This document shows, piece after piece, positions 26,985-36,626 of a DNA stretch of 64,000 nucleotides. Numbering within the stretch: the stretch's first letter is position 1; the number at the start of each line of letters is the position of its first letter. The stretch lies in NCBI GenBank assembly GCA_037447455.1, contig JBBIGQ010000011.1:10891-74890 (forward strand). Reading direction: 5' to 3'. The notes under the pieces were generated by a model. The model was not told the origin of the DNA. It did no database searches and was given only the letters and a program-made list of their open reading frames with translations. Both the position numbers and the translations under genes were made by a program. This DNA is from BPGX01 sp037447455. GTDB lineage: Bacteria > Bacteroidota > Bacteroidia > B-17B0 > Aurantibacillaceae.

Positions 26985-27256
26985 TATTCCTACCTCACTT
27001 CTGTCTAAATCAAGTTTCTTTTAGTACCTTAAACTTTTCTAGTGTATTCGCCCCGGGTTTTTTATTAAACGTTCTATCTGAAGTGTGGTGATGTTTTTTT
27101 AATATGAAACTTCCATTCACTACTTGTTTGTTGTAAATATCTCTTCTCCTTTTCACAATTTTATCATACTCAATTATTGTACATCCATAAAAAAATCAAC
27201 AAAATAATTTGCATAAACCAATCCTTACAATTACTTTTACCAACTCACTAAAAAAA

Positions 27257-28120
27257 ATGAATCCATCATCTGCCAAATATATTTACAACGGTGAACTCGT
27301 TACCGCCTCTCAAATTATTCATTTGGCTTTTTCAAACCGCGCTTTTCGCTTTGGTGATGCCTTGTTTGAAACCATTCGTTATTCCAACAAAAATATTCTG
27401 TTTTTGGCCGATCATGTTTTACGATTAAAATTAAGCATGCCCATTCTAAAGATGAAAATTCCCCCACATTTTTCATTTGAGTATTTCTTAAACAAAATAT
27501 CCGACCTTATTTACGCTAACAACCTGCAAGATAAAAATGCCCGCATTCGCTTAACGGTCTTCAGAAAAGGGAAAGGCACTTACTATCCCGAAACAAACGA
27601 AATCAATTTTTTATTAGAAGCAGAAGAATTAGAAAACACCTACTATCCCTTACCCTCAAACGGCTTGGTTATTGACCTTTTCAAAGACCTGTTTAAACCC
27701 ATCAATCGTTTATCAAACTTAAAAACCGGTAATGCTTTAATTTATGTACTAGCCGCCATCAACCGCGATTTTCTAAAATTAGATGATTGTTTTATTATGA
27801 ATGAAAAAGGCCACATCTGCGAAGCCACTTCTTCAAACGTCTTTGCTATAAAAGGCAATATGGTAATGACGCCCCCTCTTACCGAAGGATGCGTCAGTGG
27901 AATTTTACGCAATCAGATTAAAAAAATTACTGAAAATAAAAAATTATTATTTATAGAAAAACCTTTTACTTCACATACACTCATAGATGCCGACGAAGTA
28001 TTTATCACCAATACCATACAAGGTGTTCAATGGATAAGACAATTTCAAACAAAAATTTATGAAAAGAAAAGCACAACGCAAATGTTTGTAGAAACATTAA
28101 ATGAAATCATCAAAAACTAA
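27257..28120 (+). CDS. Class IV PLP aminotransferase (PabC/IlvE/D-amino-acid type)
   Basis: A 287-residue fold-type IV PLP enzyme. The ATG at 27257 (MNPSSAKYIYNGELV) is preferred over the upstream TTG/ATG options. FRFGDALFETIRYSN is the family start motif; the PLP Lys lies in LSNLKTGNALIYVLAA; and ICEATSSNVFAIKGN followed by TPPLTEGCVSGILR is the class IV signature. Sequence alone does not separate aminodeoxychorismate lyase (PabC) from branched-chain aminotransferase; the lone-gene length and GDALFET favour a PabC-like role. pyrF follows by 33 bases. Confidence 0.82.
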   Translation: MNPSSAKYIYNGELVTASQIIHLAFSNRAFRFGDALFETIRYSNKNILFLADHVLRLKLSMPILKMKIPPHFSFEYFLNKISDLIYANNLQDKNARIRLTVFRKGKGTYYPETNEINFLLEAEELENTYYPLPSNGLVIDLFKDLFKPINRLSNLKTGNALIYVLAAINRDFLKLDDCFIMNEKGHICEATSSNVFAIKGNMVMTPPLTEGCVSGILRNQIKKITENKKLLFIEKPFTSHTLIDADEVFITNTIQGVQWIRQFQTKIYEKKSTTQMFVETLNEIIKN

Positions 28121-28153
28121 AACTATTTTTAATCGTTTTAAACGTTCATTTAT

Positions 28154-28987
28154 ATGAACAAGCAACAACTCATCCATCAAATCAAACAAAAAAAATCTTT
28201 TTTGTGTGTTGGACTTGATCCTGATGTAGAAAAAATACCTCCTCATCTTTTAAATGAACCTGATCCAATCTTTGAATTTAATTCCGCTATCCTTGACGCT
28301 ACACACCCGTATTGTATTGCTTACAAACCCAACTTTGCATTTTACGAAATGTACGGCTCACAAGGCATTCAAAGTTTAGAAAAAACCATTCGTTACATTA
28401 AAATGAACTACCCCGACCTGTTTATCATCGCGGATGCAAAACGCGGCGATATCGGTAATACCTCTGAAAAATACGCCCAATCTGTTTTTGAAAAATTAAA
28501 CTGTGATGCTATCACCGTCTCCCCATATATGGGAAAGGACTCTGTTCTCCCATTTTTGAAATATCCTGATAAATGGGCTATTATTTTAGGCATCACCAGT
28601 AATGAAGGGTCCGCCGATTTTCAGTTAATGTCTTGCAAAAACAACCTGCCTCTTTACCAATTAATAATTAAAACATCCAAAGAATGGGGAACACCTGAAA
28701 ACACCATGTTTGTAATCGGGGCAACACACCATCCGGAAATTTTTTCTACCATTCGCCAAATTATTCCGGAACACTTTATTTTAATTCCCGGCATTGGTGC
28801 ACAAGGGGGCGAGTTAGAGCAAGTGTGCCATTATACCTTAAACAACGAAATTGGTATTATCGTTAATATTTCCAGAAACATACTCTACGCAGATAATAAT
28901 GAAAATTTTGCTTTAGCAGCCAAAATTCAAGCACAATACTATCAACAGAAAATGGAACAAATTCTTAAGAGTAAAAATCTTCTATGA
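28154..28987 (+). CDS. pyrF: Orotidine 5'-phosphate decarboxylase (group 2)
   Basis: A 277-residue enzyme for the last step of UMP synthesis. FLCVGLDPDVEKIP at the start and the catalytic DAKRGDIGNTSEKYA (Asp93, Lys95) mark the longer group 2 PyrF type. PNFAFYEMYGSQG and FILIPGIGAQGGEL (phosphate-binding loop) are conserved. It overlaps bshA by 4 bases (ATGA), suggesting coupling of the two. Confidence 0.95.
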   Translation: MNKQQLIHQIKQKKSFLCVGLDPDVEKIPPHLLNEPDPIFEFNSAILDATHPYCIAYKPNFAFYEMYGSQGIQSLEKTIRYIKMNYPDLFIIADAKRGDIGNTSEKYAQSVFEKLNCDAITVSPYMGKDSVLPFLKYPDKWAIILGITSNEGSADFQLMSCKNNLPLYQLIIKTSKEWGTPENTMFVIGATHHPEIFSTIRQIIPEHFILIPGIGAQGGELEQVCHYTLNNEIGIIVNISRNILYADNNENFALAAKIQAQYYQQKMEQILKSKNLL

Positions 28988-30108
28988 ACATTGGCATTGT
29001 TTGTTACCCAACTTTTGGTGGAAGTGGTGCTGTAGCCACTGAATTAGGTAAAGCGCTGGCAAACAAAGGACATAAAGTTCATTTTATTTCATATAACCTT
29101 CCGTTCAAACTGAATCACTTCAATGAAAACATCATCTATCACGAAGTCGATTGGTACGAATATCCTTTATTTGAATACCAACCTTATGAATCTGCACTAA
29201 CCAGTAAAATTGTAGATGTCGCACTATATGAAACATTAGATATTTTGCATGTACACTATGCCATTCCACACGCTTCTGCAGCTTACATGGCAAAGCAAAT
29301 CTTAAAATCTAAAAAAATCCATCTTCCATACATTACTACTCTTCACGGCACAGATATTACCCTTGTCGGAAAAGACCCCTCTTTTGAACCCGTCATTTGC
29401 TTTTCACTTAATAACAGCGATGCCATTACCGCCGTCTCCAAATCCTTAAAAAAAGAAACACTACAAACATTCAAAATTGACACCCATGTAGAAGTCATTC
29501 ATAACTTTATAGATTTCAATAAACTTCAACACATCAAACAAAATGCACAATGCTGCATTTCTAATAAATCTGCAAATGAAAAAATTCTAATGCACATATC
29601 TAACTTCCGTAAAGTAAAACGAATTGATGATGTTGTCAAAGTTTTTGCCATCGTTCGGAAAAAAATACCCTCTAAACTTGTATTGGTAGGCGATGGACCC
29701 GAAAAACCTTTCATTGAACGACTGACCAGAGATTTAAAATTACAGCAAGACATTATTTTCACCGGTAGAATTGCAGAACCATTAGAAATTTTAGCATCCG
29801 CAGACGTATTCTTACTCCCCAGCGAAACAGAAAGTTTTGGTCTATCAGCACTAGAAGCCATGGCATTAGGAATACCCATCATCAGCAGTAACAGTGGCGG
29901 AATCACCGAAGTAAACATACACGGTAAGACCGGATTTACCTGTCTGGTAGGCGATGTTGCCAGCATGGCCAATTATGCTATAGAACTTTTAAAGAATACT
30001 GAAAAACATGCACAATTCAAAAAGAATGCTATTGAACAAGCCAAAAAATTTGATATGAAATGGATATTACCCAAATATTTAAATCTGTATGATAAAGTGA
30101 TAAAATAA
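28984..30108 (+). CDS. bshA: N-acetyl-alpha-D-glucosaminyl L-malate synthase (bacillithiol step 1)
   Basis: A 374-residue GT4 glycosyltransferase joining UDP-GlcNAc and L-malate in bacillithiol synthesis. MNIGIVCYPTFGGSGAVATE and HFISYNLPFKL are highly characteristic of BshA. TTLHGTDITLVG, ISNFRKVKRIDDVV and the donor-binding ETESFGLSALEAMALG are also present. The start overlaps pyrF by 4 bases. bshB and bshC are not in the window. It indicates a low-molecular-weight thiol system in this organism. Confidence 0.92.
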   Translation: MNIGIVCYPTFGGSGAVATELGKALANKGHKVHFISYNLPFKLNHFNENIIYHEVDWYEYPLFEYQPYESALTSKIVDVALYETLDILHVHYAIPHASAAYMAKQILKSKKIHLPYITTLHGTDITLVGKDPSFEPVICFSLNNSDAITAVSKSLKKETLQTFKIDTHVEVIHNFIDFNKLQHIKQNAQCCISNKSANEKILMHISNFRKVKRIDDVVKVFAIVRKKIPSKLVLVGDGPEKPFIERLTRDLKLQQDIIFTGRIAEPLEILASADVFLLPSETESFGLSALEAMALGIPIISSNSGGITEVNIHGKTGFTCLVGDVASMANYAIELLKNTEKHAQFKKNAIEQAKKFDMKWILPKYLNLYDKVIK

Positions 30109-30298
30109 TTTTCGTCCTATACCCAAAAACAAATAATGTGAATGGCATATATTCTGTACAATGTTTTCATCTAATCGCCCCCAAAAATCAAATAGCAGAA
30201 AGAAACAAGATGCACTGCGAATAGTAATATTTTTTGAATAGAAACTTTTTCAATTAAATAACTTGGGATTATTATTCGTAAATTTCAGCAAAAAATTT

Positions 30299-30823
30299 AT
30301 GAACCCTTGGATACAACTTTTACAAATTGTTTTACCCTCTTTATTAACAGCAGGTGTTATTTTTTTTATTGTACGAGAATTCTTTAAGTCCGAAGAAAAA
30401 AGAAAAGAAATGGAATTAAAAAAACAACTGAGTACCCAAATCACACCAATGAAAGTGCAGGCCTATGAACGAATGGTTATTTTTTTAGAACGGCTCAATC
30501 CCACTTCATTAGTTATTCGCGTAAATAAACAAAATATGACCAACAAACAATTACACCATACACTCGTCCACACTATTAAGCAAGAATACGAACACAACCT
30601 TTCACAACAACTCTTTATCTCCTCCGGCGCATGGGAACTCATTAAAACAGCCAAAGAAGAAACCATAAAAATCATTAACATTGCCTATTCAAAAGTACAA
30701 CCCGACAACTCAAGCAATGAACTTTCTCTAGCCATTGTCAATATGATTAGTTCAATAGACAAAAAACTACCTCACGAAATTGCATTAGAGTATCTTAAAA
30801 AAGAAGCCACACAATTTTTGTAA
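30299..30823 (+). CDS. Conserved membrane-anchored protein of unknown function upstream of mutA
   Basis: A 174-residue protein. The ATG at 30299 gives MNPWIQLLQIVLPSLL followed by the single N-terminal membrane segment (residues about 5-28). After it come a charged helix (EEKRKEMELKKQLSTQ) and a mostly helical domain with YERMVIFLERLNPTSLVIR and SSGAWELIKTAKEE. I recall this family (a Bacteroidota DUF, possibly DUF7935) directly upstream of methylmalonyl-CoA mutase genes; here mutA starts 10 bases after it. A role in mutase handling is conceivable but unproven. Confidence 0.65.
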   Translation: MNPWIQLLQIVLPSLLTAGVIFFIVREFFKSEEKRKEMELKKQLSTQITPMKVQAYERMVIFLERLNPTSLVIRVNKQNMTNKQLHHTLVHTIKQEYEHNLSQQLFISSGAWELIKTAKEETIKIINIAYSKVQPDNSSNELSLAIVNMISSIDKKLPHEIALEYLKKEATQFL

Positions 30824-30833
30824 AACAATCTAT

Positions 30834-32180
30834 ATGAAACTCTTTGACGAATTTTCGCCCTCTACTGCAAAAGATTGGGAAGAAAAAATTATAAAAGACC
30901 TTAAACTAAAAAGTTTAAATGAATTACTATGGAAAACCACTGAAGGGCTCGACATTCTTCCCTTTTACATGCAGGAACATCTCACTGAAAAAAATCCGCC
31001 AACTATTTTTACACACTCTGATTGGGAAATTGCCCCATTCATCCCTTCCGAACATCCCGAAGAAGAATTAAATGAATACATTTTGAAATCGCTGAATGGC
31101 GGCGCAAGTGGCATTAGCATCACCTTTTTTGAAGACAAAAATTTTGATGAAATTTTTAATAACATATCGCTTCCCAACATCTACACAAACATTAATATCT
31201 CTTTTGATGCCATCCGCTTATTAAAAAAATTAGAACCCACCTATACTTCCATCAATCATTTTACACAACAAAAATTATGCTACATCCATCTGGACCCCAT
31301 TTTCTTATTTGAAAAATTTGGAGAGTGGCATATTGATAAAGAATCCGATCTAAGTGTTTTAGAAACCCTTAATCATATTCCAGTCAATGCCACACTCTAT
31401 AAAGAAACCGGCGCAAATGTGATTCAGGAACTCTTTTATACACTAGCACATCTCAATGAATATCTCTATTTTTTAGAACAAAAAAAAACACTCCATTCCT
31501 TCCGACACATTCATATTCAGACCTCTATAGGCAATTCTTTTTTCACAGAAATCGCTAAGCTCAGAGCATTAAGAATTTTAATTCAACACCTACTCAAAGA
31601 ATATAAACATTCGGCGGAATTATACATCCACGCTCAAACCAGTTTGATCAACAAAAGTTATTTAGACCTTCACAATAACTTAATCCGGACCACAACAGAA
31701 TCTATAAGTGCCATATTCGGCGGGGCCAATGCTATCTCTATTTTACCTTATGATTATCCCTTTAATAAAATCTCGGACTTCTCTTTAAGAATGTCAAGAA
31801 ACCAACTTTTAATTATGAAAGAAGAGAGTTTTCTCAACAAAGTAGCTGATGTATCGTCTGGTAATCCATTTGTTGAAAATTACACACAAATGTTGGTAGA
31901 AAAGGCCTATCAGGGATTTTTAGAAATAGAAAAAAAAGGCGGGCTTATCAAGTTATTGGAAAACGGAGAAATTCAAACTATCTTACAACAAACATTTGAA
32001 AATGAATTGCAACACTATATGACAAACAATGCCTTACTCATTGGTGTAAATAAATATCCTAATCCGCATCAAACAACAATCACAGAATTTTATTACAACA
32101 TCCACCCTACTAATGCCCCAAAAACTTTAATCAGCAAACGCTACACCGAAACATTTGAACATCAAAAATCAAACGTATGA
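30834..32180 (+). CDS. mutA: Methylmalonyl-CoA mutase, small subunit
   Basis: A 448-residue homologue of the mutase TIM barrel lacking a C-terminal B12-binding domain. LFDEFSPSTAKDWEEKIIKD at the start and DWEIAPFIP are typical of small subunits; ISFDAIRLLKK, IQTSIGNSFFTEIAKLRALR and GGANAISILPYDYPF follow the TIM barrel order. It is shorter than the about 620-residue subunit of some bacteria, like other Bacteroidota forms. Its stop overlaps mutB (ATGA). It is structural rather than catalytic by family knowledge. Confidence 0.88.
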   Translation: MKLFDEFSPSTAKDWEEKIIKDLKLKSLNELLWKTTEGLDILPFYMQEHLTEKNPPTIFTHSDWEIAPFIPSEHPEEELNEYILKSLNGGASGISITFFEDKNFDEIFNNISLPNIYTNINISFDAIRLLKKLEPTYTSINHFTQQKLCYIHLDPIFLFEKFGEWHIDKESDLSVLETLNHIPVNATLYKETGANVIQELFYTLAHLNEYLYFLEQKKTLHSFRHIHIQTSIGNSFFTEIAKLRALRILIQHLLKEYKHSAELYIHAQTSLINKSYLDLHNNLIRTTTESISAIFGGANAISILPYDYPFNKISDFSLRMSRNQLLIMKEESFLNKVADVSSGNPFVENYTQMLVEKAYQGFLEIEKKGGLIKLLENGEIQTILQQTFENELQHYMTNNALLIGVNKYPNPHQTTITEFYYNIHPTNAPKTLISKRYTETFEHQKSNV

Positions 32181-34303
32181 GAAAACTTTTTTCAAATACC
32201 ATCCAATACCCTTCTAACAAAGTTTCCTCCAACATTCATAAATACCTGACAGCCGAACAAATAGAAATCAAAAACATCTATACCTCTGAAGATCTGAAAG
32301 ATTCAGAGCACCTTAATTTTGTGGCCGGCCTTCCACCCTTTTTACGCGGTCCTTATTCCAACATGTACACAAAAAGTCCATGGACCATTCGTCAATACGC
32401 CGGATTTAGCACTGCCGAAGAAAGCAATGCCTTTTACAAAAAAAACTTAGCCGCCGGTCAAAAAGGATTATCCGTAGCATTTGATCTGGCCACACACCGT
32501 GGTTATGACAGCGATCATCCAAGAGTAGTGGGGGATGTAGGAAAAGCAGGGGTGGCCATTGACACGGTGGAAGACATGAAAATTCTTTTTGACCAAATAC
32601 CTTTGGATCAAATCAGCGTTTCAATGACCATGAACGGCGCTGTCATTCCCGTAATGGCATTTTACATAGTCGCCGCCGAAGAGCAAGGTGTCAAACAAGA
32701 GCAATTAAGTGGCACCATCCAGAATGATATTCTAAAAGAATTCATGGTTCGTAATACTTACATCTATCCTCCTGAGCCATCCATGAAAATCATTGGAGAT
32801 ATTTTTGCCTATACAGCTCAACACATGCCAAAGTTCAATTCTATTTCCATCAGTGGTTATCACATGCAGGAAGCAGGTGCCACGGCCGATATCGAAATGG
32901 CTTATACACTTGCCGATGGACTTGAATACATCCGCACGGGCTTAAAAGCGGGCTTAAAAATTGATGATTTTGCCCCACGGCTTTCGTTTTTTTGGGGAAT
33001 TGGAATGAATTTTTTCATGGAAATTGCAAAGATGCGTGCCGCCCGAATGCTCTGGACCAAAATGGTCAAGCCATTTAACCCTAAAAATGAAAAATCCATG
33101 GCACTTCGCACGCATTGTCAAACCAGCGGTTGGAGTTTAACAGCACAAGATCCGTTCAACAACATAACCCGAACAACTATTGAAGCATTAGCCGCTGTAT
33201 TCGGACATACTCAAAGTTTACACACTAATTCCTTAGATGAAGCGCTGACCTTACCTACCGAATTCAGTGCAAGAATTGCCAGAAACACACAACTCATTCT
33301 ACAACATGAATTGAACATTACAAAAGTAATTGATCCATGGGGCGGCTCGTATTACTTAGAATATCTTACGCATCATCTTGCTCACAAGGCCCGGCAAATC
33401 ATCCAGGAAATAGAACAACTCGGCGGTATGACCCAAGCGATTATGCAAGGATTACCACAAAGAAAAATAGAAGAAGTATCTGCGGCTAAACAAGCACGAA
33501 TTGATAGTCGTAAAGATGTCATCGTGGGCGTGAATGATTATAGGGTGAACGAAGAAACTAAAATTGACATTTTAGAAGTAGACAATACAGCCGTTCGGCA
33601 AAATCAAATAGAACGTTTACAAAAAATCAAAAAAGAAAGAAACGCAACAGAAGTAGAAGCCGCTTTAAATCAACTCACTAAGGCCGCACAAGACGGAAAA
33701 GCCAACTTATTGGAACTGGCTATAATGGCTGCAAGAAAAAGAGTAACACTTGGTGAAATATCCATGGCTCTTGAAAAAGTATACGGCCGCTATCAGGCCA
33801 GACCAAATACCATAACCGGTGTATATATGAATGCATCCCATAATAAAAAAGAATTAGAAGCCATTCGTGCTTTGTCAGATCAGTTTGCTCAACAAGCAGG
33901 AAGACGACCAAGAATCATGATTGCTAAACTTGGACAAGATGGGCACGACCGCGGTGCAAAGGTAGTCGCCACGGCCTACGCCGACATGGGTTTTGATGTG
34001 GACTTAGGACCACTTTTTCAAACTCCGGAAGAAGCCGTTAAACAAGCCATTGAAAACGATGTACACACTCTGGCTATTTCCAGCTTGGCCGGTGGACACA
34101 AAACGTTGGTACCACAAGTGATACAGGAATTAAAAAAATACAAAAGGGGCGATATTGTTGTAGTGGCTGGTGGTGTTATCCCACCACAAGATTATGATTT
34201 TTTGTATAAGGCAGGTGTAAAGTTTATATTCGGACCGGGCACTTCTAACCTATCTTCTGCTCAACAACTTTTAGAGTATTTGATAAAACATTTTATGGTT
34301 TAA
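32177..34303 (+). CDS. mutB: Methylmalonyl-CoA mutase, large catalytic subunit
   Basis: A 708-residue adenosylcobalamin enzyme interconverting methylmalonyl-CoA and succinyl-CoA. The barrel includes RGPYSNMYTKSPWTIRQYAG, VAFDLATHRGYDSDHPRV and RTHCQTSGWSLTAQDP. The C-terminal B12 domain has cobalt-ligand His near residue 592 in GQDGHDRGAKVVATA, with DVHTLAISSLAGGHKTL after it. It is fully intact. It pairs with mutA; the epimerase and the MeaB chaperone are not in the window. With sucD it links propionate-type metabolism to the TCA cycle. Confidence 0.96.
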   Translation: MRKLFSNTIQYPSNKVSSNIHKYLTAEQIEIKNIYTSEDLKDSEHLNFVAGLPPFLRGPYSNMYTKSPWTIRQYAGFSTAEESNAFYKKNLAAGQKGLSVAFDLATHRGYDSDHPRVVGDVGKAGVAIDTVEDMKILFDQIPLDQISVSMTMNGAVIPVMAFYIVAAEEQGVKQEQLSGTIQNDILKEFMVRNTYIYPPEPSMKIIGDIFAYTAQHMPKFNSISISGYHMQEAGATADIEMAYTLADGLEYIRTGLKAGLKIDDFAPRLSFFWGIGMNFFMEIAKMRAARMLWTKMVKPFNPKNEKSMALRTHCQTSGWSLTAQDPFNNITRTTIEALAAVFGHTQSLHTNSLDEALTLPTEFSARIARNTQLILQHELNITKVIDPWGGSYYLEYLTHHLAHKARQIIQEIEQLGGMTQAIMQGLPQRKIEEVSAAKQARIDSRKDVIVGVNDYRVNEETKIDILEVDNTAVRQNQIERLQKIKKERNATEVEAALNQLTKAAQDGKANLLELAIMAARKRVTLGEISMALEKVYGRYQARPNTITGVYMNASHNKKELEAIRALSDQFAQQAGRRPRIMIAKLGQDGHDRGAKVVATAYADMGFDVDLGPLFQTPEEAVKQAIENDVHTLAISSLAGGHKTLVPQVIQELKKYKRGDIVVVAGGVIPPQDYDFLYKAGVKFIFGPGTSNLSSAQQLLEYLIKHFMV

Positions 34304-34398
34304 TTAATTGAAAACCATTCATCTTTTTCTATTTCTACTTATCACTATTTACAAACTCTCTTTTTATTGAAAGTATTTAAATATATTTAGCCCCAAAA

Positions 34399-35508
34399 AT
34401 GTTTAATAAATTATCCACGATAAAGTTGACTAGTTTACTAATAAGTTTTATTTTTTTCTACAGTTGTAAAAACAAATTGAACATTCTCGCACCATATAAA
34501 GAATTAGTAAGTGTTTACGCTATATTAAACCCTCAGGAACAATACCAGTTTATTCGCATTAACAAAGTATTTGCCAGCGAAGGCAATGCTTATGATATGG
34601 CACAAAACAAAGACACTATTAACTTTCCTGCAGGGCAATTACAAGTATCACTCAAAAGAAAAGTAAATGGCACGTATGTTCCGGTAGAATTATCTTCATC
34701 TTCTGTGGAGTTGTTTTTAAGGGATACTGTTATATACACTCAAACCGGAACATTCCATAACGAGCAAAGATTTTATTATACAGATAAAAAAATTTATCCC
34801 TCCGGAACGTATGAACTATACATTAAAGATTTAAAGACAAATGCCAGTTTTACAGCTTCAACCACTATGATAGACAGTGTAAAACCCGGATTTGTTCAAC
34901 CACTTGCACCACCTTACTATCCGGTTCCACCCAATCCAAGTAATCCTCCTTATTATTATTTAGACCTCAGCAATCTTACTGTCAACAGAGATGTACGCTT
35001 CTCAAGTGAACCCAACGCCTATATGTATGAAATGGAAGTGCAGATGCATTATGTTGATTCGATGCTAAATAACACGACTATCCCTAAAACAGCTATCAAT
35101 AAATACACCCCTATTTTTGCCAATTCACTTAATGGCGGTGAAAGCATGAAATTTACTTACACCTCCAACCAATTACTCAATAGTTTTTATCTTTATATTT
35201 TAAATAATGACAACGACCCTAATATATTGTTCAGAAGAATTGTCAAGTTTGATTACATTATTTACGCTGCTAACTATGACTATTATGTTTTTTTACAGTC
35301 CAATGTGCCCTCTACTTCCGTGGCACAAGATAAGCCCGTATACAGCAATATCTCCAACGGTGCTGTAGGCATTTTTGCTACCCGTTCAAGAATCCATGTC
35401 AGCAAACATCCGGCTAGTACTTTTGTAAATTTTTTAGCAACCAACAAACCCTTCTGTAACCTCAGATTTTTAATGTACGACGGTTCTGTGGCACCTAATT
35501 GCAATTGA
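34399..35508 (+). CDS. Exported lipoprotein, DUF4249-like (tentative)
   Basis: A 369-residue lipoprotein with signal MFNKLSTIKLTSLLIS and lipobox FFYSC (Cys about 24). The mature part is beta-rich: ELVSVYAILNPQEQYQFIRI, IYPSGTYELYIKD, a Pro-rich loop (PLAPPYYPVPPNPSNPPYY), and near the end YSNISNGAVGIFATRS. The last motif and the layout resemble DUF4249 lipoproteins of Bacteroidota, whose function is unknown. It starts 95 bases after mutB and ends just before folA. No receptor partner adjoins it. Confidence 0.6.
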   Translation: MFNKLSTIKLTSLLISFIFFYSCKNKLNILAPYKELVSVYAILNPQEQYQFIRINKVFASEGNAYDMAQNKDTINFPAGQLQVSLKRKVNGTYVPVELSSSSVELFLRDTVIYTQTGTFHNEQRFYYTDKKIYPSGTYELYIKDLKTNASFTASTTMIDSVKPGFVQPLAPPYYPVPPNPSNPPYYYLDLSNLTVNRDVRFSSEPNAYMYEMEVQMHYVDSMLNNTTIPKTAINKYTPIFANSLNGGESMKFTYTSNQLLNSFYLYILNNDNDPNILFRRIVKFDYIIYAANYDYYVFLQSNVPSTSVAQDKPVYSNISNGAVGIFATRSRIHVSKHPASTFVNFLATNKPFCNLRFLMYDGSVAPNCN

Positions 35509-35531
35509 ACCATCTATGTTTTTTATTGATT

Positions 35532-36017
35532 ATGATTGCTATTGTTGCTACTGACTCAAATAACGGAATTGGTATTAAAAACCAATTGCTCTGTCATTTG
35601 CCCGATGATCTGAAAAGATTTAAACAACTCACTTCTGGAAATGTCGTTATCATGGGAAGAAAAACTTTTGAAAGTATTGGAAAACCATTACTCAACCGAA
35701 TAAATATTGTACTCACTTCATCGTCCAATTTTCATTCCGAAGGTATTATAATTTACAACGATTTCAAAAAATTATTGAAAGACATCCCACAAAAATTTTC
35801 TGATAAAAAAATTTTCATCATCGGTGGCGGGCAAATTTATCAACTGTTTTATCCTTTTATTCAGGAAATTCAAAGAACTTTAATTCATCATACTTTTACT
35901 GCAGATGCTTTCTTTCCTCCATTTGAAAACGACTTTAAATTAGTAGAAAGCACCTTTCATCCTGCTGATGAAAAACATTGTTATGACTTTGAATTTCAAG
36001 TGTGGAAACGAAAATAA
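35532..36017 (+). CDS. folA: Dihydrofolate reductase
   Basis: A 161-residue enzyme reducing dihydrofolate with NADPH. The ATG at 35532 gives MIAIVATDSNNGIGIKNQLL, the standard DHFR start; the ATG at 35499 would add a stretch overlapping the upstream gene. LPDDLKRFKQLT holds the substrate Asp. VVIMGRKTFESIG and IFIIGGGQIYQLF are the NADPH-binding motifs. It is convergent with msrA, 12 bases away, with no obvious terminator. Confidence 0.94.
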   Translation: MIAIVATDSNNGIGIKNQLLCHLPDDLKRFKQLTSGNVVIMGRKTFESIGKPLLNRINIVLTSSSNFHSEGIIIYNDFKKLLKDIPQKFSDKKIFIIGGGQIYQLFYPFIQEIQRTLIHHTFTADAFFPPFENDFKLVESTFHPADEKHCYDFEFQVWKRK

Positions 36018-36029
36018 ATAGGTTTAAAA

Positions 36030-36626
36030 TTATTTTTTCAACTTGTCTTTAAATATCTTTTCAAACTTTTCAACCTTTGGTTTAATGACTAATTGACAAT
36101 AGGGCTTATTTGAATTCAAACGAAAATAATTTTTGTGATAATCTTCTGCCGGATAAAAATTTTTAAACGGCTCAATAGCAGTAATTACGGGCTTTCCAAA
36201 AGCATTTTGCTGATTTAATTCCTGAATGACTTTTTCTGCCGCTTGTTTCTGATACTCACTATGATAAAATATCACAGAACGATATTGAAAGCCCACATCT
36301 TCACCTTGTCTATTTATAGAAGTAGGATCATGCACTTTAAAGAAAACTTCCAACAGTTCTTCAAAAGATATTTGCAATGGAGCGTATTGAATTTGTGCAA
36401 CTTCTGTATGTCCAGTATTTCCGTTACACACTTCTTCATAACTTGGATTAGGCACGTGACCACCAGCATAACCCGGCGTTACACTTATCACACCTTTTAG
36501 TTCCTGAAAAACAGCTTCCGTACACCAAAAACAACCCATCCCCAATGTAGCCGTTTCTATTTTTTTAATTTGCGCTTCCATCCTATTTAGAGTTAAAAAG
36601 ATTATGCAATAACGAATTAATCTCAT
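36030..36626 (-). CDS. msrA: Peptide-methionine (S)-S-oxide reductase
   Basis: A 198-residue enzyme repairing oxidised Met. The catalytic Cys32 is in GCFWCTEAVF, and GYAGGHVPNPSYEEVCNGNTGHTE follows, both classical. FQYRSVIFYHSEYQ and EDYHKNYF are also conserved. The start at 36626 overlaps the upstream gene's stop as ATGA, and gives a short hydrophobic start (MRLIRYCIIFLTLNRMEAQ) that may be an export signal; the ATG at 36581 would give a cytoplasmic form. Coupling favours 36626, but this is undecided. Confidence 0.92.
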   Translation of the reverse strand: MRLIRYCIIFLTLNRMEAQIKKIETATLGMGCFWCTEAVFQELKGVISVTPGYAGGHVPNPSYEEVCNGNTGHTEVAQIQYAPLQISFEELLEVFFKVHDPTSINRQGEDVGFQYRSVIFYHSEYQKQAAEKVIQELNQQNAFGKPVITAIEPFKNFYPAEDYHKNYFRLNSNKPYCQLVIKPKVEKFEKIFKDKLKK

